A stretch of DNA of 64,000 bases from Weissella ceti. Its GTDB lineage: Bacteria; Bacillota; Bacilli; Lactobacillales; Lactobacillaceae. Shown piece after piece: positions 27,535 through 36,224 of the stretch (position 1 is the first letter of the stretch; every line of letters begins with the position of its first letter). The stretch covers positions 1,178,001-1,242,000 of the forward strand of contig NZ_CP074441.1 in NCBI RefSeq assembly GCF_018394055.1, given 5' to 3'. The position numbers and the translations under genes are program-made. The notes under the pieces were generated by a model. The model was not told the DNA's origin. It saw only the letters and a list, made by a program, of their open reading frames with translations, and made no database searches.

Positions 27535-28579
27535 GAGCAACGACCTCCTTTTTAGCTTTAAACGCCTGCCAACGATGGATAATTTCTGCCGGTGGCGTTA
27601 TTTCAGGTGCTCTTTCATCAAGCAACCACGTGGCTGCTTGATGTGTATCTGATACCGTAAACATTGGCGGACGTGCCATCAAATCAACTTCCAATGCGAA
27701 GGGATTACGTGGTGCAAAGGCATCCCCAGTCGGCTCGTGTAACAAGTCCGGCGGCGTTCCCGGAATCGTGTGCAAACGTGTCATCTTAGATTGCACACTT
27801 GGCATTGAGGCCAGTAACCCCCATGTGTATGGGTGTTGGGGATTTAAGAACACTTCTTGCTTCGTCCCAACTTCGACAATTTCTCCAGCGTACATAACCG
27901 CAACACGATCAGCAATATTAGCAACCACGCCTAAATCATGTGTAATGAAAATAATTGCGGTACCTAATTGCTGCTGTAACTTATGCATCACGTCTAGAAT
28001 TTGCGCCTGAATGGTTACATCCAAAGCCGTTGTGGGCTCGTCCGCAATCATAATCTGTGGTTGGGTAATTAACGCAATTGCAATCACAATACGTTGACGC
28101 ATCCCTCCTGAAAATTGGTGTGGGTAGGCGTCTAAACTCTTTTGACTATCTGGAATACCAATTTCAGCTAACAATGCAGCTGCTTGTTGCCAAGCATCTT
28201 CTTTACTTACTCCACGGTGAAGCATCAATGGTTCCACCAATTGATTACCAATTGTCATCGTTGGATCTAACGCCGTCATAGGATCTTGAAAAATCATGGT
28301 GATATCTGAACCACGAATGCTTTCAAATTCCTTTTCGGTTGCGCCAACTAGTTGTTTCCCCGCGAAATCAATCTCTCCCGAATCAATATGCGCATTACCA
28401 GGTAATAGGCCCATAATCGCTTGGGTTGTTACTGACTTTCCTGATCCTGATTCACCAACAATGGCTAAAGTTTCACCGGCCTTAATATCAAAATTAACAC
28501 CACGTAGCGCATGTACTTGACCACGTTTAGTATCGAAAGATACATGTAGATTTTTCACACTCAAGATTGTGTCTGTCAT
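27524..28579 (-). CDS. oppD: Oligopeptide ABC transporter ATP-binding protein OppD
   Basis: 351 residues. Walker A GESGSGKSV, signature FSGGMRQRIV, Walker B MIADEPTTALD, H-loop THDLGVV, and the Opp/Dpp C-terminal region NPQHPYTWGLLASMP with IPGTPPDLLHEP. The Fe-S cysteines found in some OppD proteins are not seen here. AAAGGAG precedes the ATG. It lies between oppC (24 bp) and oppF (overlap). Confidence 0.94.
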   Translation of the reverse strand: MTDTILSVKNLHVSFDTKRGQVHALRGVNFDIKAGETLAIVGESGSGKSVTTQAIMGLLPGNAHIDSGEIDFAGKQLVGATEKEFESIRGSDITMIFQDPMTALDPTMTIGNQLVEPLMLHRGVSKEDAWQQAAALLAEIGIPDSQKSLDAYPHQFSGGMRQRIVIAIALITQPQIMIADEPTTALDVTIQAQILDVMHKLQQQLGTAIIFITHDLGVVANIADRVAVMYAGEIVEVGTKQEVFLNPQHPYTWGLLASMPSVQSKMTRLHTIPGTPPDLLHEPTGDAFAPRNPFALEVDLMARPPMFTVSDTHQAATWLLDERAPEITPPAEIIHRWQAFKAKKEVVAHDS

Positions 28580-28603
28580 AGCTTTAACTCCTTTCGTTAA
28601 TTA

Positions 28604-29626
28604 TTAATTGTTAATGGTTTCTTTTGGATTTAAGGCATCTTGTAGGCCATCCCCTAAGGCGTTAAAACTCATCATCAATAGTGACAAGACAATCATTGGA
28701 ATCACCAATTGGTATGGGTAGAATTGGAATGACTTTTGCCCTTCATTCAATAGTGTTCCCAAGGATGCTGTTGATAGACCCAAACCCATGAATGACAATA
28801 ATGCTTCAAAGAAAATCGCACCCGGAATCGTAAACATCAGTTGGACAATAATCGTTGAACTCATATTTGGTAGTAAGTGTTTCCAAGCAATTTTCCAATC
28901 AGACGTTCCTAGTGTTTTCGCAGCAATCACGAATTCCGCTGACTTTAAATGTAGGACTTCTCCGCGGACTAGTCGTGCCATCGTTACCCATGATGTTAGT
29001 CCAATTCCCAAGGCGATTGTTAACATCCCCGGCTTCATCCACAGAATTAATAAAACGAAAATAACTAGACTCGGAATTGCTGCCAAAATCTCTAGAAAAC
29101 GTTGCATGAATAAGTCCGTTTTTCCACCGCGCCAGCCAGCAATCATGCCGTATAAGACACCAATACTTAAATCAATCACCGTAGCGATTAATGCGACTAA
29201 TAACGAAATACGTGTACCGTATAAAATACGCTTGAAAATATCGCGGCCAAATTCATCAGTCCCCATAATGTGGAATTCATTCGGTACACCTGCTTGTGCA
29301 TACGCATCAATTGTTTTACCTCCCACTAAATGCTGGCTTCCATCAAAGCCCATAACCCCACCTGGTAACTTAGGTGGTAAATTCTGTTGTCGAATATTTT
29401 GCACCGACGTTGTTTCTTCTGTTGCGAATCCAACCGATGCCGTTACTGCAAAGAAAATAATCCCTAGAATTGCTAAAGCAATCATAGCTCCACGATGTCG
29501 TTTTAATCGGCCAAACGCGCCACGCCAAAATGACACAGCTGGTGTTGTATCTTCCTTGGTATCATGCTTAAAATCCGGTGATAGGAGTTTAAAATGTGCA
29601 TCAGTTATTTGTTGTGTCTCAACCAT
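28604..29626 (-). CDS. oppC: Oligopeptide ABC transporter permease OppC
   Basis: 340 residues with a cytoplasmic N-terminal tail, six membrane segments and a large first external loop typical of OppC. The EAA-like coupling loop is EFVIAAKTLGTSDWKIAWKHLLPN (cited as AAKTLGTSDWKI). It forms the channel with OppB. AGGAGAAAAG precedes the ATG, 9 bp after oppB. Confidence 0.93.
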   Translation of the reverse strand: MVETQQITDAHFKLLSPDFKHDTKEDTTPAVSFWRGAFGRLKRHRGAMIALAILGIIFFAVTASVGFATEETTSVQNIRQQNLPPKLPGGVMGFDGSQHLVGGKTIDAYAQAGVPNEFHIMGTDEFGRDIFKRILYGTRISLLVALIATVIDLSIGVLYGMIAGWRGGKTDLFMQRFLEILAAIPSLVIFVLLILWMKPGMLTIALGIGLTSWVTMARLVRGEVLHLKSAEFVIAAKTLGTSDWKIAWKHLLPNMSSTIIVQLMFTIPGAIFFEALLSFMGLGLSTASLGTLLNEGQKSFQFYPYQLVIPMIVLSLLMMSFNALGDGLQDALNPKETINN

Positions 29627-29635
29627 ACTTTTCTC

Positions 29636-30556
29636 CTATCTATCAAAACGAATACGTGGATCTAACCAACCGTAAATCAAATCTGTAATCAGTAACACAA
29701 TCATCAATAAACTTGCGTAGACAATTGTGGTTCCCATAATCATTGGGTAGTCATTTGTTAAGATTGCTGATACGAATTGATTTCCAATTCCCGGAATCGC
29801 AAAGACTTGTTCAATAACAACTGAACCGGTCATCAAGCCAACCGCTAACGGTCCACAAATCGTAACCAACGGTAACAATGCGTTACGTAACATATGATTC
29901 TTAACAATTTGACGTGGTGTTAGTCCTTTTGCGCGGGCAAAAGCAACATAGTCTGTTTGCATGACATCAATCAACTTAGCGCGCATAAAGCGTGTTGATA
30001 ACGCAAAAGGTGCAATCGTCAATGCCAAGGTTGGTAAGATGGTAAATTTAAATCCTTCCCACCCAGCGATTGGCAACCAACCTAGCTTTAAACCAACAAA
30101 ATATTGCAGTAAGGCCGCCACCACAAATGATGGCACAGACATACCAACCATACTCATGAATGAGACTACCTTATCGCCACGGCGATGATGATGCATCATG
30201 GCAAAGATTCCCATCAAGATACCTAATGTGACCCCAAAAACTAAAGCTTGTAGGCCAATTTGAACTGATGGTCCTAGACGCATACTGATTAGTTGCGATA
30301 CTGTTTGACCAGGAAATTGGAATGATTCACCAAAATCAAAGTGCAACGCACGCCATACGTAATTACCGTATTGCATCCACAACGGATCATTTAGGCCGTA
30401 TTGCGCAGCTAAGGCTGCTTGTTGATCTGGTGTTAATTTATCTGCATTCGCAAAAGGCGAACCAGGCATTAATTTCATCAAGAAGAAGGTTGCTGAGATG
30501 ACTAGAAACAACGTCACCAGCAGCATGCTTAATCTTTTCATTACGTATTTAAACAT
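29636..30556 (-). CDS. oppB: Oligopeptide ABC transporter permease OppB
   Basis: 306 residues, six membrane segments, starting MFKYVMKRLSMLLVTLF as usual for OppB. LMPGSPFANADKLTPDQ follows TM1, and the coupling loop is DYVAFARAKGLTPRQIV. The C-terminal FAIPGIGNQFVSAILTNDYP is a strong OppB/DppB marker. It follows oppA by 14 bp behind GAGGAGAGAG. Confidence 0.94.
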   Translation of the reverse strand: MFKYVMKRLSMLLVTLFLVISATFFLMKLMPGSPFANADKLTPDQQAALAAQYGLNDPLWMQYGNYVWRALHFDFGESFQFPGQTVSQLISMRLGPSVQIGLQALVFGVTLGILMGIFAMMHHHRRGDKVVSFMSMVGMSVPSFVVAALLQYFVGLKLGWLPIAGWEGFKFTILPTLALTIAPFALSTRFMRAKLIDVMQTDYVAFARAKGLTPRQIVKNHMLRNALLPLVTICGPLAVGLMTGSVVIEQVFAIPGIGNQFVSAILTNDYPMIMGTTIVYASLLMIVLLITDLIYGWLDPRIRFDR

Positions 30557-30570
30557 CTACTCTCTCCTCT

Positions 30571-32223
30571 TTATTGCTCACGATGTGCCCATTTCCAATC
30601 AACTGCGGCACCAGATGGATGAAAGACAACGTCTTTAACTTCTGGGTTCTGCAGCGCTGCCTGTGAGCCGTAGTATAGCGGTATCGTTGCTAATTCATCT
30701 GTTAGTAATTCTTCCGCTTCCTTCAACTGCTTAAAGCGGGCTTCTGGCGCGGTTGCGTTTACTGTACTGGCTTCTTTCAGTAACTGATCAAACTTTGGAT
30801 TGCCCCAACCGCTATTATTCATCTCACTATCACTTTTGAAACTATCTAAGAATGCGGTTGGGTCTGCGACATCCGCCCCCATTTTAGTGACGGTCATTTC
30901 AAAGTCACCTGCTTGTGACATCATGATACGTGAACGTGGTGGCACTGTCTTAATACTGATTTCAATCCCATCTAACGCTTCTAATTGCGCCTTGATGAAT
31001 TGAGCAGTTCGACTTCCACCATCTGAATCATCTGCTAACAAAGTAATCTTCAAGTTTTTTTGATTCAGGTCTTTCAGACCTTGCGTCAACTTTTCTTGCG
31101 CTTTTTCAGGGTTGAAACGTAAGACGTCGTTAGTTGGAATATCTTGGGTAAAGTCTTTATGCGTATTTGGATCTTCAACTAAGTTTTCTGCGACGAAGGT
31201 ACGTGCTGGTTTCGCACTTCCAGTTAGAATCTTGTCGGTCAATAATTCCCGATCCAAACTCATCGAAAGTGCTTCGCGAATGTGCTTGTTTTTAAATGCG
31301 GGAACTTTGTTTTGGTTCAGCGCAACTGATGCTGCCATCGCATTTGATTGGACTTTGAAATCAGGACTGAATTTAGAAGCACTCACTTGTTGTGCCGTTA
31401 ACGGTGTGAAATCAATTACACCGGATTGGTACAAGTTGTAGCCGGTATTACGATTACTAATGACTGACACTTTCACCTTAGGCACCTTCACATGTGCTGC
31501 ATCAAAGTATTGATCATTCTTTTCAAATGCGTATTTATCTGATGAACCATCCCATTCGGTCATTTTAAATGGTCCAGAAGAAATCGTGTTTTTCGCTGTT
31601 GTGCCAAACTTATTGCCTTGTGCTTTAACGAATTTTTCGTTTTGTGGCAAAAATGGCGATAACGTTAAGAGACTTTTTAATTGCGGTAATGGGCGCTCTA
31701 ACTTTACAACCAAGGTGTGATCATCTAATGCTTCAATTCCTAATTTTTCGACATTCTTTTCTTTGCCTAAGACAATATCATCCGCAAAAGCAATCCCCGA
31801 AAATGAACTGCCACTTGTTGATTGACTAGTCGGATCAACCGCTCGACGCCAACCAAACACAAAATCGTGTGCTGTTAGTGCGTCACCATTTGACCACTTC
31901 AAATTAGGCTTTAGCTTGAAGTGTACCGTTAGCCCATCACTACTCATCGTCATCTTGTCTGCCAATGCTAGTTGTGGTTTATTTTGTTGATCACTTCGTA
32001 CTAGCCCTTCCCCAATTGCCACCTGGGCATTGGAATCAACGTTTACCGCTCCTTTCACAGGATCCATCGTTGTTAGTGGTCCTGCTTCAGTCCAGTGAAT
32101 CGTTCCGACAGGATCAACCGTACTTCCTGTCTTGGCATGTAACTGACTAGCTGCAAGTCCCGTAATCGCAACTGCACTTACTGACACCAGCATCAAGCCT
32201 GATAGACTTTTTGTTATTTTCAT
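30571..32223 (-). CDS. oppA: Oligopeptide-binding protein OppA
   Basis: 550 residues, solute-binding protein family 5: early TIHWTEAGPLTTMDP, the signature region WSNGDALTAHDFVFGWRR (residues ~110-127), and a C-terminal ATIPLYYGSQAAL. It captures peptides outside the membrane. The signal sequence runs ITGLAASQLHAKTG: at the position of a lipobox Cys there is Ser, and the whole protein has no Cys, so it cannot be a standard lipoprotein. It may be cleaved after LHA and released, or stay by an uncleaved helix. First gene of oppABCDF; its ~500-base leader holds two T-boxes. Confidence 0.9.
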   Translation of the reverse strand: MKITKSLSGLMLVSVSAVAITGLAASQLHAKTGSTVDPVGTIHWTEAGPLTTMDPVKGAVNVDSNAQVAIGEGLVRSDQQNKPQLALADKMTMSSDGLTVHFKLKPNLKWSNGDALTAHDFVFGWRRAVDPTSQSTSGSSFSGIAFADDIVLGKEKNVEKLGIEALDDHTLVVKLERPLPQLKSLLTLSPFLPQNEKFVKAQGNKFGTTAKNTISSGPFKMTEWDGSSDKYAFEKNDQYFDAAHVKVPKVKVSVISNRNTGYNLYQSGVIDFTPLTAQQVSASKFSPDFKVQSNAMAASVALNQNKVPAFKNKHIREALSMSLDRELLTDKILTGSAKPARTFVAENLVEDPNTHKDFTQDIPTNDVLRFNPEKAQEKLTQGLKDLNQKNLKITLLADDSDGGSRTAQFIKAQLEALDGIEISIKTVPPRSRIMMSQAGDFEMTVTKMGADVADPTAFLDSFKSDSEMNNSGWGNPKFDQLLKEASTVNATAPEARFKQLKEAEELLTDELATIPLYYGSQAALQNPEVKDVVFHPSGAAVDWKWAHREQ

Positions 32224-32336
32224 CTTATCTCTCCTTATGTATTTGCTTTAGTGTCAATGTTTCCTTATCCGTCATCTAACCGGTTTAACTGTTTATACTT
32301 ACGCCATAACCCATTGTTCATTCTCCTTTTGTAAAC

Positions 32337-32540
32337 AAAAAAGCCCCAGCTATGTCAAAGACATAACTGGGACGAATTTAATATCCGCGGTACCACCCAC
32401 ACTGTAACTACCGAAATAGTTACCACTCAAAGTTGATTTAATTGTTCAATCGCCACCTAAAAAAGCATTTTGAGTAGCACTAAACAAGATAATCGTCTGC
32501 CTAAAAAGCCTACAATTATCTTTGATAAATACCTCAAGAT
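32337..32540 (-). promoter_or_regulatory. T-box riboswitch 2 (proximal copy) of the opp operon
   Basis: T-box sequence GGGTGGTACCGCGG on the minus strand at 32385-32398, followed by an intrinsic terminator at 32337-32373 (GTCCCAGTTATGTC stem, then T run). The sequence before it is short, ~130 bases, and I could not fold a full Stem I with a specifier; a GATTGAACAATTAAATC stretch resembles part of the distal copy. It lies ~110 bases before oppA. Confidence 0.82.
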
Positions 32541-32542
32541 AT

Positions 32543-32760
32543 AAAAAAAGTCCCAGTTACGTCAAAAGACATAACTGGGACGAATTAGATATCCGCGGTA
32601 CCACCCAAAAACTTGCACTCATCCTCTGATGAGCACCTCTTTAATCTGATTTAATTGTTAATAGTTCAATTTCCGGACCTGCGCTGTTCACAGCAACCAC
32701 AGCTTCTCTTACATACAATCCGAAATTCTACTGAAACCGTTTATCAACGGCTTATCGATA
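32543..32760 (-). promoter_or_regulatory. T-box riboswitch 1 (distal copy) of the opp operon
   Basis: T-box sequence GGGTGGTACCGCGG at 32593-32606 (minus strand), terminator at 32543-32581 with the same stem as the second copy. A Stem I-like pairing is visible: AATTTCGGA near 32720 pairs with TCCGGAAATT near 32670, with AGTAG on the 5' side and TTGAACTATT on the 3' side. The specifier could be TAT (Tyr) or CTA (Leu); I cannot decide by eye. Confidence 0.88.
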
Positions 32761-32766
32761 GACATA

Positions 32767-32794
32767 ACATTACCAGAACTATTTCAGTTGTCAA
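32767..32794 (-). promoter_or_regulatory. Promoter of the T-box/opp transcript
   Basis: Minus strand TTGACA (32789-32794), 16-bp spacer, TAATGT (32767-32772) with an extended TGG. The transcript would start near 32760, just before T-box 1. Confidence 0.75.
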
Positions 32795-33035
32795 CAAGCT
32801 TTGTTTAAGTAAGCTGTCGAACCGTGAGTTTTAACACTTAAATCCAAAACTCGTATAGAGGACTCAAACCACTGCTACATAGCCTTTTAATTAGTAAGTA
32901 AAACGCCGACATCGACTTACAAAAAATTATTTAAAAAACTTTTCAAATAACCCTTTTCAACCGACATTTTCTGAGAATCACGCTCAATTATCGATGCGCC
33001 ATTTCTTATATTATGCACAGTATCTGTGATTAAAT
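32795..33035. other. Non-coding stretch between opp promoter and the XRE/membrane pair
   Basis: No gene with a ribosome site and no recognised RNA. A GAGTTTT/AAAACTC inverted repeat (about 32825-32852) has no T run. Nothing else is evident. Confidence 0.4.
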
Positions 33036-33512
33036 TTAAAATTCTGAATCATCCAAGTTGCGTTCAATTTCGTTTTGGCGCCAATTATTTAGTAACAGAA
33101 TTGGTACAATAATCATCATTGTGATCACCATAGCAGATAGCGCAGAAATAATAAAAATCGGAATTAACATAAACACTTGTTCATTTTTATAATGTGACGC
33201 ATAATTTGCAAGATTATTAATTGTTACAATTATCCCCACAATCAATCCACAAATTGAACTACTTAACAAACCTGTTTTAATTGACATAGTTTCTTTTTCA
33301 ATGATGCCAACTAAGATTGGTGCCACAGCTATGTATAGTATGATGCCCGCTAATAGGTAAATTGCGAATGCATACTCATGATACGGAGCTTTTAACATTG
33401 CGCTCATTAATACTACATAAATAACCGTAACAGTCAGTATAAGCCAAAATCCTGCCGTATATAGCCGTTGTAGCGTTGCCGTTACCCGTTCATCCTTATT
33501 CGTAAACATCAT
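33036..33512 (-). CDS. Membrane protein paired with an XRE regulator
   Basis: 158 residues with four to five hydrophobic segments and charged ends. The start codon overlaps the stop codon of the upstream XRE gene, so the two are translationally coupled. Small XRE regulators with a membrane partner are common in Firmicutes; the partner's function is generally unknown, and I do not assign one here. Confidence 0.7.
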   Translation of the reverse strand: MMFTNKDERVTATLQRLYTAGFWLILTVTVIYVVLMSAMLKAPYHEYAFAIYLLAGIILYIAVAPILVGIIEKETMSIKTGLLSSSICGLIVGIIVTINNLANYASHYKNEQVFMLIPIFIISALSAMVITMMIIVPILLLNNWRQNEIERNLDDSEF

Positions 33513-33706
33513 TATTCCTCACAAAACAAATCATTCAAAGTGACATTAAGCACCTTACAAATATCAATACATAATTTGATAGACGGATTATATTTCCCTA
33601 ACTCAATCAACCCAATTGTTTGTCGGGTAACTCCTACTTTTTCCGCCAAACTCGCTTGACTCAGATCAGCTTCTATACGCGCCAATTTCATTTTAGTATT
33701 CTTCAT
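33512..33706 (-). CDS. Short XRE-family HTH transcriptional regulator
   Basis: 64 residues from the ATG at 33706 (AAAGGGG upstream; the longer frame lacks one). It is nothing but an HTH_3 domain: LARIEADLSQASLAEKVGVTRQTIGLIELGKYNP (cited as SQASLAEKVGVTRQTI), ending LNVTLNDLFCEE, typical of the YgzD/YozG group. It probably controls its own pair with the membrane protein. Confidence 0.85.
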   Translation of the reverse strand: MKNTKMKLARIEADLSQASLAEKVGVTRQTIGLIELGKYNPSIKLCIDICKVLNVTLNDLFCEE

Positions 33707-33808
33707 AAGCACCCCTTTCAAAATCAATTATACAATATACATGTCTTTTAGCAATATATATATGTCACATTAAATGAATCGATTTCGGTAATTATTGAAT
33801 TTCTGCAC

Positions 33809-33846
33809 AAAAAAAGCCCTTACCACGTAAATGGTAAAGGCTTTTT
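33809..33846 (-). terminator. Terminator of the rplU-rpmA transcript
   Basis: Stem of GCCTTTACCA with its partner TGGTAAGGGC, with A and T runs on both sides; it lies 15 bp after the rpmA stop. Confidence 0.9.
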
Positions 33847-33860
33847 AAATCAAGTAGAAA

Positions 33861-34178
33861 TTACTTTCCGATGATTTCGTTGTACTCTTCACGAGAGATA
33901 ACAGATACTTGGCGCTTGTCACGGCCCATACGACCGAACTTAACCACACCATCTGTCAAAGCGAACAATGTGTCGTCGCTTCCACGTCCAACGTTTACAC
34001 CTGGGTAGATGTGAGTTCCACGTTGACGGTAGATAATTGATCCAGCGTTGATGCTTTGTCCATCAGCGCGCTTAGTTCCTAGACGACGTCCAGCAGAGTC
34101 ACGACCGTTGGCAGATGATCCACCACCCTTGTGCTTTGAGTGCATCGTCAAGTTGTTCAAATTCAATTGCATTTGCAT
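33861..34178 (-). CDS. rpmA: 50S ribosomal protein L27 (bL27)
   Basis: 105 residues. The body is ordinary bL27 ([15 protein letters not shown], then [11 protein letters not shown] and [10 protein letters not shown]). In front is a translated N-terminal extension, [12 protein letters not shown], set by AAGGAGG 9 bp upstream of the first ATG; an internal ATG at 34145 has no ribosome site. Most Firmicutes extend L27 with a ...LQFFA/LQLFA motif cut by the Prp protease, encoded between L21 and L27. Here neither that motif nor a prp gene is present. Confidence 0.95.
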   Translation of the reverse strand: MQMQLNLNNLTMHSKHKGGGSSANGRDSAGRRLGTKRADGQSINAGSIIYRQRGTHIYPGVNVGRGSDDTLFALTDGVVKFGRMGRDKRQVSVISREEYNEIIGK

Positions 34179-34200
34179 GATTTAAATCCTCCTTAGATGC

Positions 34201-34503
34201 CTAGGCGATAGTGTCAATGACAACCTTAGTGTAAGGTTGACGGTGACCTTGCTTAGAATGTGAGTGCTTCTTTGGCTTGTACTTGAAAGTGATAACCTTC
34301 TTTTCCTTACCTTGCTTCTCAACAGTTCCTGAAACTGAAACGCCTTCAACGTAAGGTGCTCCGAATTGACCGTCAATGAAAACGACCTTATCAAAAGTAA
34401 CCTTTTCGCCTGCTTCAGCGTCCAACTTTTCGATGTAAATTACATCACCAGCGGCAACCTTGTATTGCTTACCACCAGTCTCAATGATTGCATATTCTGC
34501 CAT
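34201..34503 (-). CDS. rplU: 50S ribosomal protein L21 (bL21)
   Basis: 100 residues from the ATG at 34503, with GGAGGT 10 bp upstream; it begins [16 protein letters not shown] as usual. The conserved C-terminal [19 protein letters not shown] is intact. It binds 23S rRNA. The gene is followed after 22 bp directly by rpmA. Confidence 0.96.
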   Translation of the reverse strand: MAEYAIIETGGKQYKVAAGDVIYIEKLDAEAGEKVTFDKVVFIDGQFGAPYVEGVSVSGTVEKQGKEKKVITFKYKPKKHSHSKQGHRQPYTKVVIDTIA

Positions 34504-34521
34504 AAGTCTGTAGACCTCCAT

Positions 34522-34620
34522 TTTTATTTATGTCATTTCTGACTAACTTAGACTCACCGTGCCCGCGGGATAAACCTCTTAATACAGACGACGAATGGTT
34601 GAAATTTGTGAGTTCCACAA
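34522..34620 (-). promoter_or_regulatory. Possible L21 leader in the rplU 5' UTR
   Basis: The region just upstream contains GTTTATCCCGCGGGCACGG and TCTAAGTTAGTCAG in the sense orientation, reminding me of the autoregulatory L21 leader of Firmicutes. No fold was computed. Confidence 0.4.
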
Positions 34621-34699
34621 ACACAACGTTGTTTATTATAAACCACTTTTCCGATTTATGCAATGTTTCTCATATATAGGAAAAGATTAATTAAAGCAG

Positions 34700-34727
34700 A
34701 AAAGCCACTTCAAGAGAAATGGCTTTT
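34700..34727 (-). terminator. Terminator of the uhpT-like gene
   Basis: Stem AAAAGCCA/TGGCTTTT, directly after the stop codon of the transporter gene. Confidence 0.8.
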
Positions 34728-34734
34728 ATCGAGC

Positions 34735-36084
34735 TTAATGCAAGTCTGCTTCTTCGCGTGCAATCACCTTTCGTTCGTTGACTGACAAGTATGTCAACAA
34801 CAATACGGCAGCCGTTGCGGCAGCGAACAAGACGTAATTTGATGCTTGCCAACCGTAGATTGATACCAAGATACCAATCAAGGCTGTGGCTAGTGTTTCA
34901 CCTACCATGTATTGGAAGAATCCCATGAATCCAGTTGATGACCCAACCGCAAACTTTGGCACTGCTTCGTTAACCATCAATCCAACAAGGGTCAATGGTG
35001 CGTAGATTAGTGTTCCCATGATAAACAATGTAATGATGATGTATGTGTGGTTCATTGTTGTGAAGTACACGAACAAACATCCAGCAAGACCAATCACACT
35101 AATTAAACTAACTAAGGCACGACGTCCTTTCAAGAAATCAGAAACCATCCCCAACAAGATAACCCCTGGTACGGCAGCTAATTCAAACATTCCAATCAGC
35201 CACTTCGCTTGGTTCGGATCAAAGCCCTTTTCATCACGTAGGTAAGTTGGAATCCATGACATAATTCCGAAACGAATCAAATACATAGACATTGAAGTTA
35301 ACGTAATTGCCCAAACAATCTTGTTTGTCAAAATGTACTTCTTAAAAATTTGAACGATGCTCAAATCTGTTGTTTCAGCTTCAACAACCTGACCATCAGC
35401 AATCACTTCATCACCAGTGTATTCAGTAATACTTGGCAACCCAACTGATGTTGGACGATCTGAACCAACAATCAAGATAAAGGCCGCAATTAGCAATGAT
35501 ACGAATGAGGCTGTGTAGAAGATGGCTGGCAATGAACCGGCAAACAAGAATGTTGCCAATTGCACAATGGCCACACAGACAAAGGCTCCAGCATTGTGGG
35601 CTGAAGACCAGATTGAGTAGACAGTTCCACGGTTCTTACGTCCCCACCAAAGTTGTACTAACTTTTGACAGGCCGCAGCTCCCATTCCTTGGGTGACTGA
35701 AATCATAAGCATCAAAATCAAAATGACACTAAAGTTTCCTGTTGATCCTAGGAAGATGTTCAAGATTGATGACAAAATCAACCCCGTGGCCAAGTAACGA
35801 TTTGGATTACTCTTATCACTCAAAGCTCCCATGAATAGCTTTGAGAATCCATATCCTACACCAAAGGTTGATAGAATCAACCCCATTTGTGCCAACGAAA
35901 GGTTATACGTCTCCATGATGGCCGTTTGTTCTGTTGTAAAGATCAAACGAATCACGTAATACCCTATGTACCCAATACACGCTGCCAACAACACCCCTAA
36001 TTGATGTTTGCGGTATGAACCTGCAATTTTATCAGGCGCAACCTTTACCGTTGCATCTGGTGCCGGCTTCAAAAAATTAAACAT
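34735..36084 (-). CDS. uhpT: MFS organophosphate transporter, UhpT/GlpT family
   Basis: 449 residues, twelve membrane segments split by a loop around 210-245. Family traits: TM1 GYIGYYVIRLIF with the conserved Arg, GALSDKSNPNRY (motif A variant), ACQKLVQLWWGRKNRGTVYSIWSSAHNAG (cited as QLWWGRKNRGT), and the C-terminal GFFQYMVGE region. UhpT/GlpT proteins exchange sugar phosphates or glycerol-3-phosphate for inorganic phosphate. Control: strong promoter with a perfect cre over the transcription start. Hexose-6-phosphate versus other organophosphates cannot be told. Confidence 0.85.
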   Translation of the reverse strand: MFNFLKPAPDATVKVAPDKIAGSYRKHQLGVLLAACIGYIGYYVIRLIFTTEQTAIMETYNLSLAQMGLILSTFGVGYGFSKLFMGALSDKSNPNRYLATGLILSSILNIFLGSTGNFSVILILMLMISVTQGMGAAACQKLVQLWWGRKNRGTVYSIWSSAHNAGAFVCVAIVQLATFLFAGSLPAIFYTASFVSLLIAAFILIVGSDRPTSVGLPSITEYTGDEVIADGQVVEAETTDLSIVQIFKKYILTNKIVWAITLTSMSMYLIRFGIMSWIPTYLRDEKGFDPNQAKWLIGMFELAAVPGVILLGMVSDFLKGRRALVSLISVIGLAGCLFVYFTTMNHTYIIITLFIMGTLIYAPLTLVGLMVNEAVPKFAVGSSTGFMGFFQYMVGETLATALIGILVSIYGWQASNYVLFAAATAAVLLLTYLSVNERKVIAREEADLH

Positions 36085-36117
36085 ATACTCGTAGTCCTCC
36101 GATTTGACTGAGAAGTT

Positions 36118-36133
36118 TTGTAAACGTTTACAA
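36118..36133. promoter_or_regulatory. cre site (CcpA) of the uhpT-like gene
   Basis: Perfect match to WTGNAARCGNWWWCAW and itself fully palindromic; it starts at the edge of the -10 box (36133-36138) and covers the transcription start. Confidence 0.9.
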
Positions 36134-36160
36134 TATTACACCCAAATTGGTATACGTCAA
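36133..36160 (-). promoter_or_regulatory. Promoter of the uhpT-like gene
   Basis: Minus strand TTGACG (36155-36160), 16-bp spacer, TAATAT (36133-36138). Confidence 0.75.
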
Positions 36161-36224
36161 CTCAATTTTATGAAATTTTGTATGCGCTTTCTTGGAAATC
36201 ACGACTGTACGGGTTTTCATGTGC

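Noticed and set aside
32337-32760. Two unrelated T-boxes belonging to a lost synthetase gene
   Set aside because: Both face oppA on one continuous leader with no coding remnant between; control of opp is the simpler reading.
34145-34178. Internal ATG as the true L27 start, removing the extension
   Set aside because: No ribosome site precedes it, while a perfect AAGGAGG fits the first ATG.
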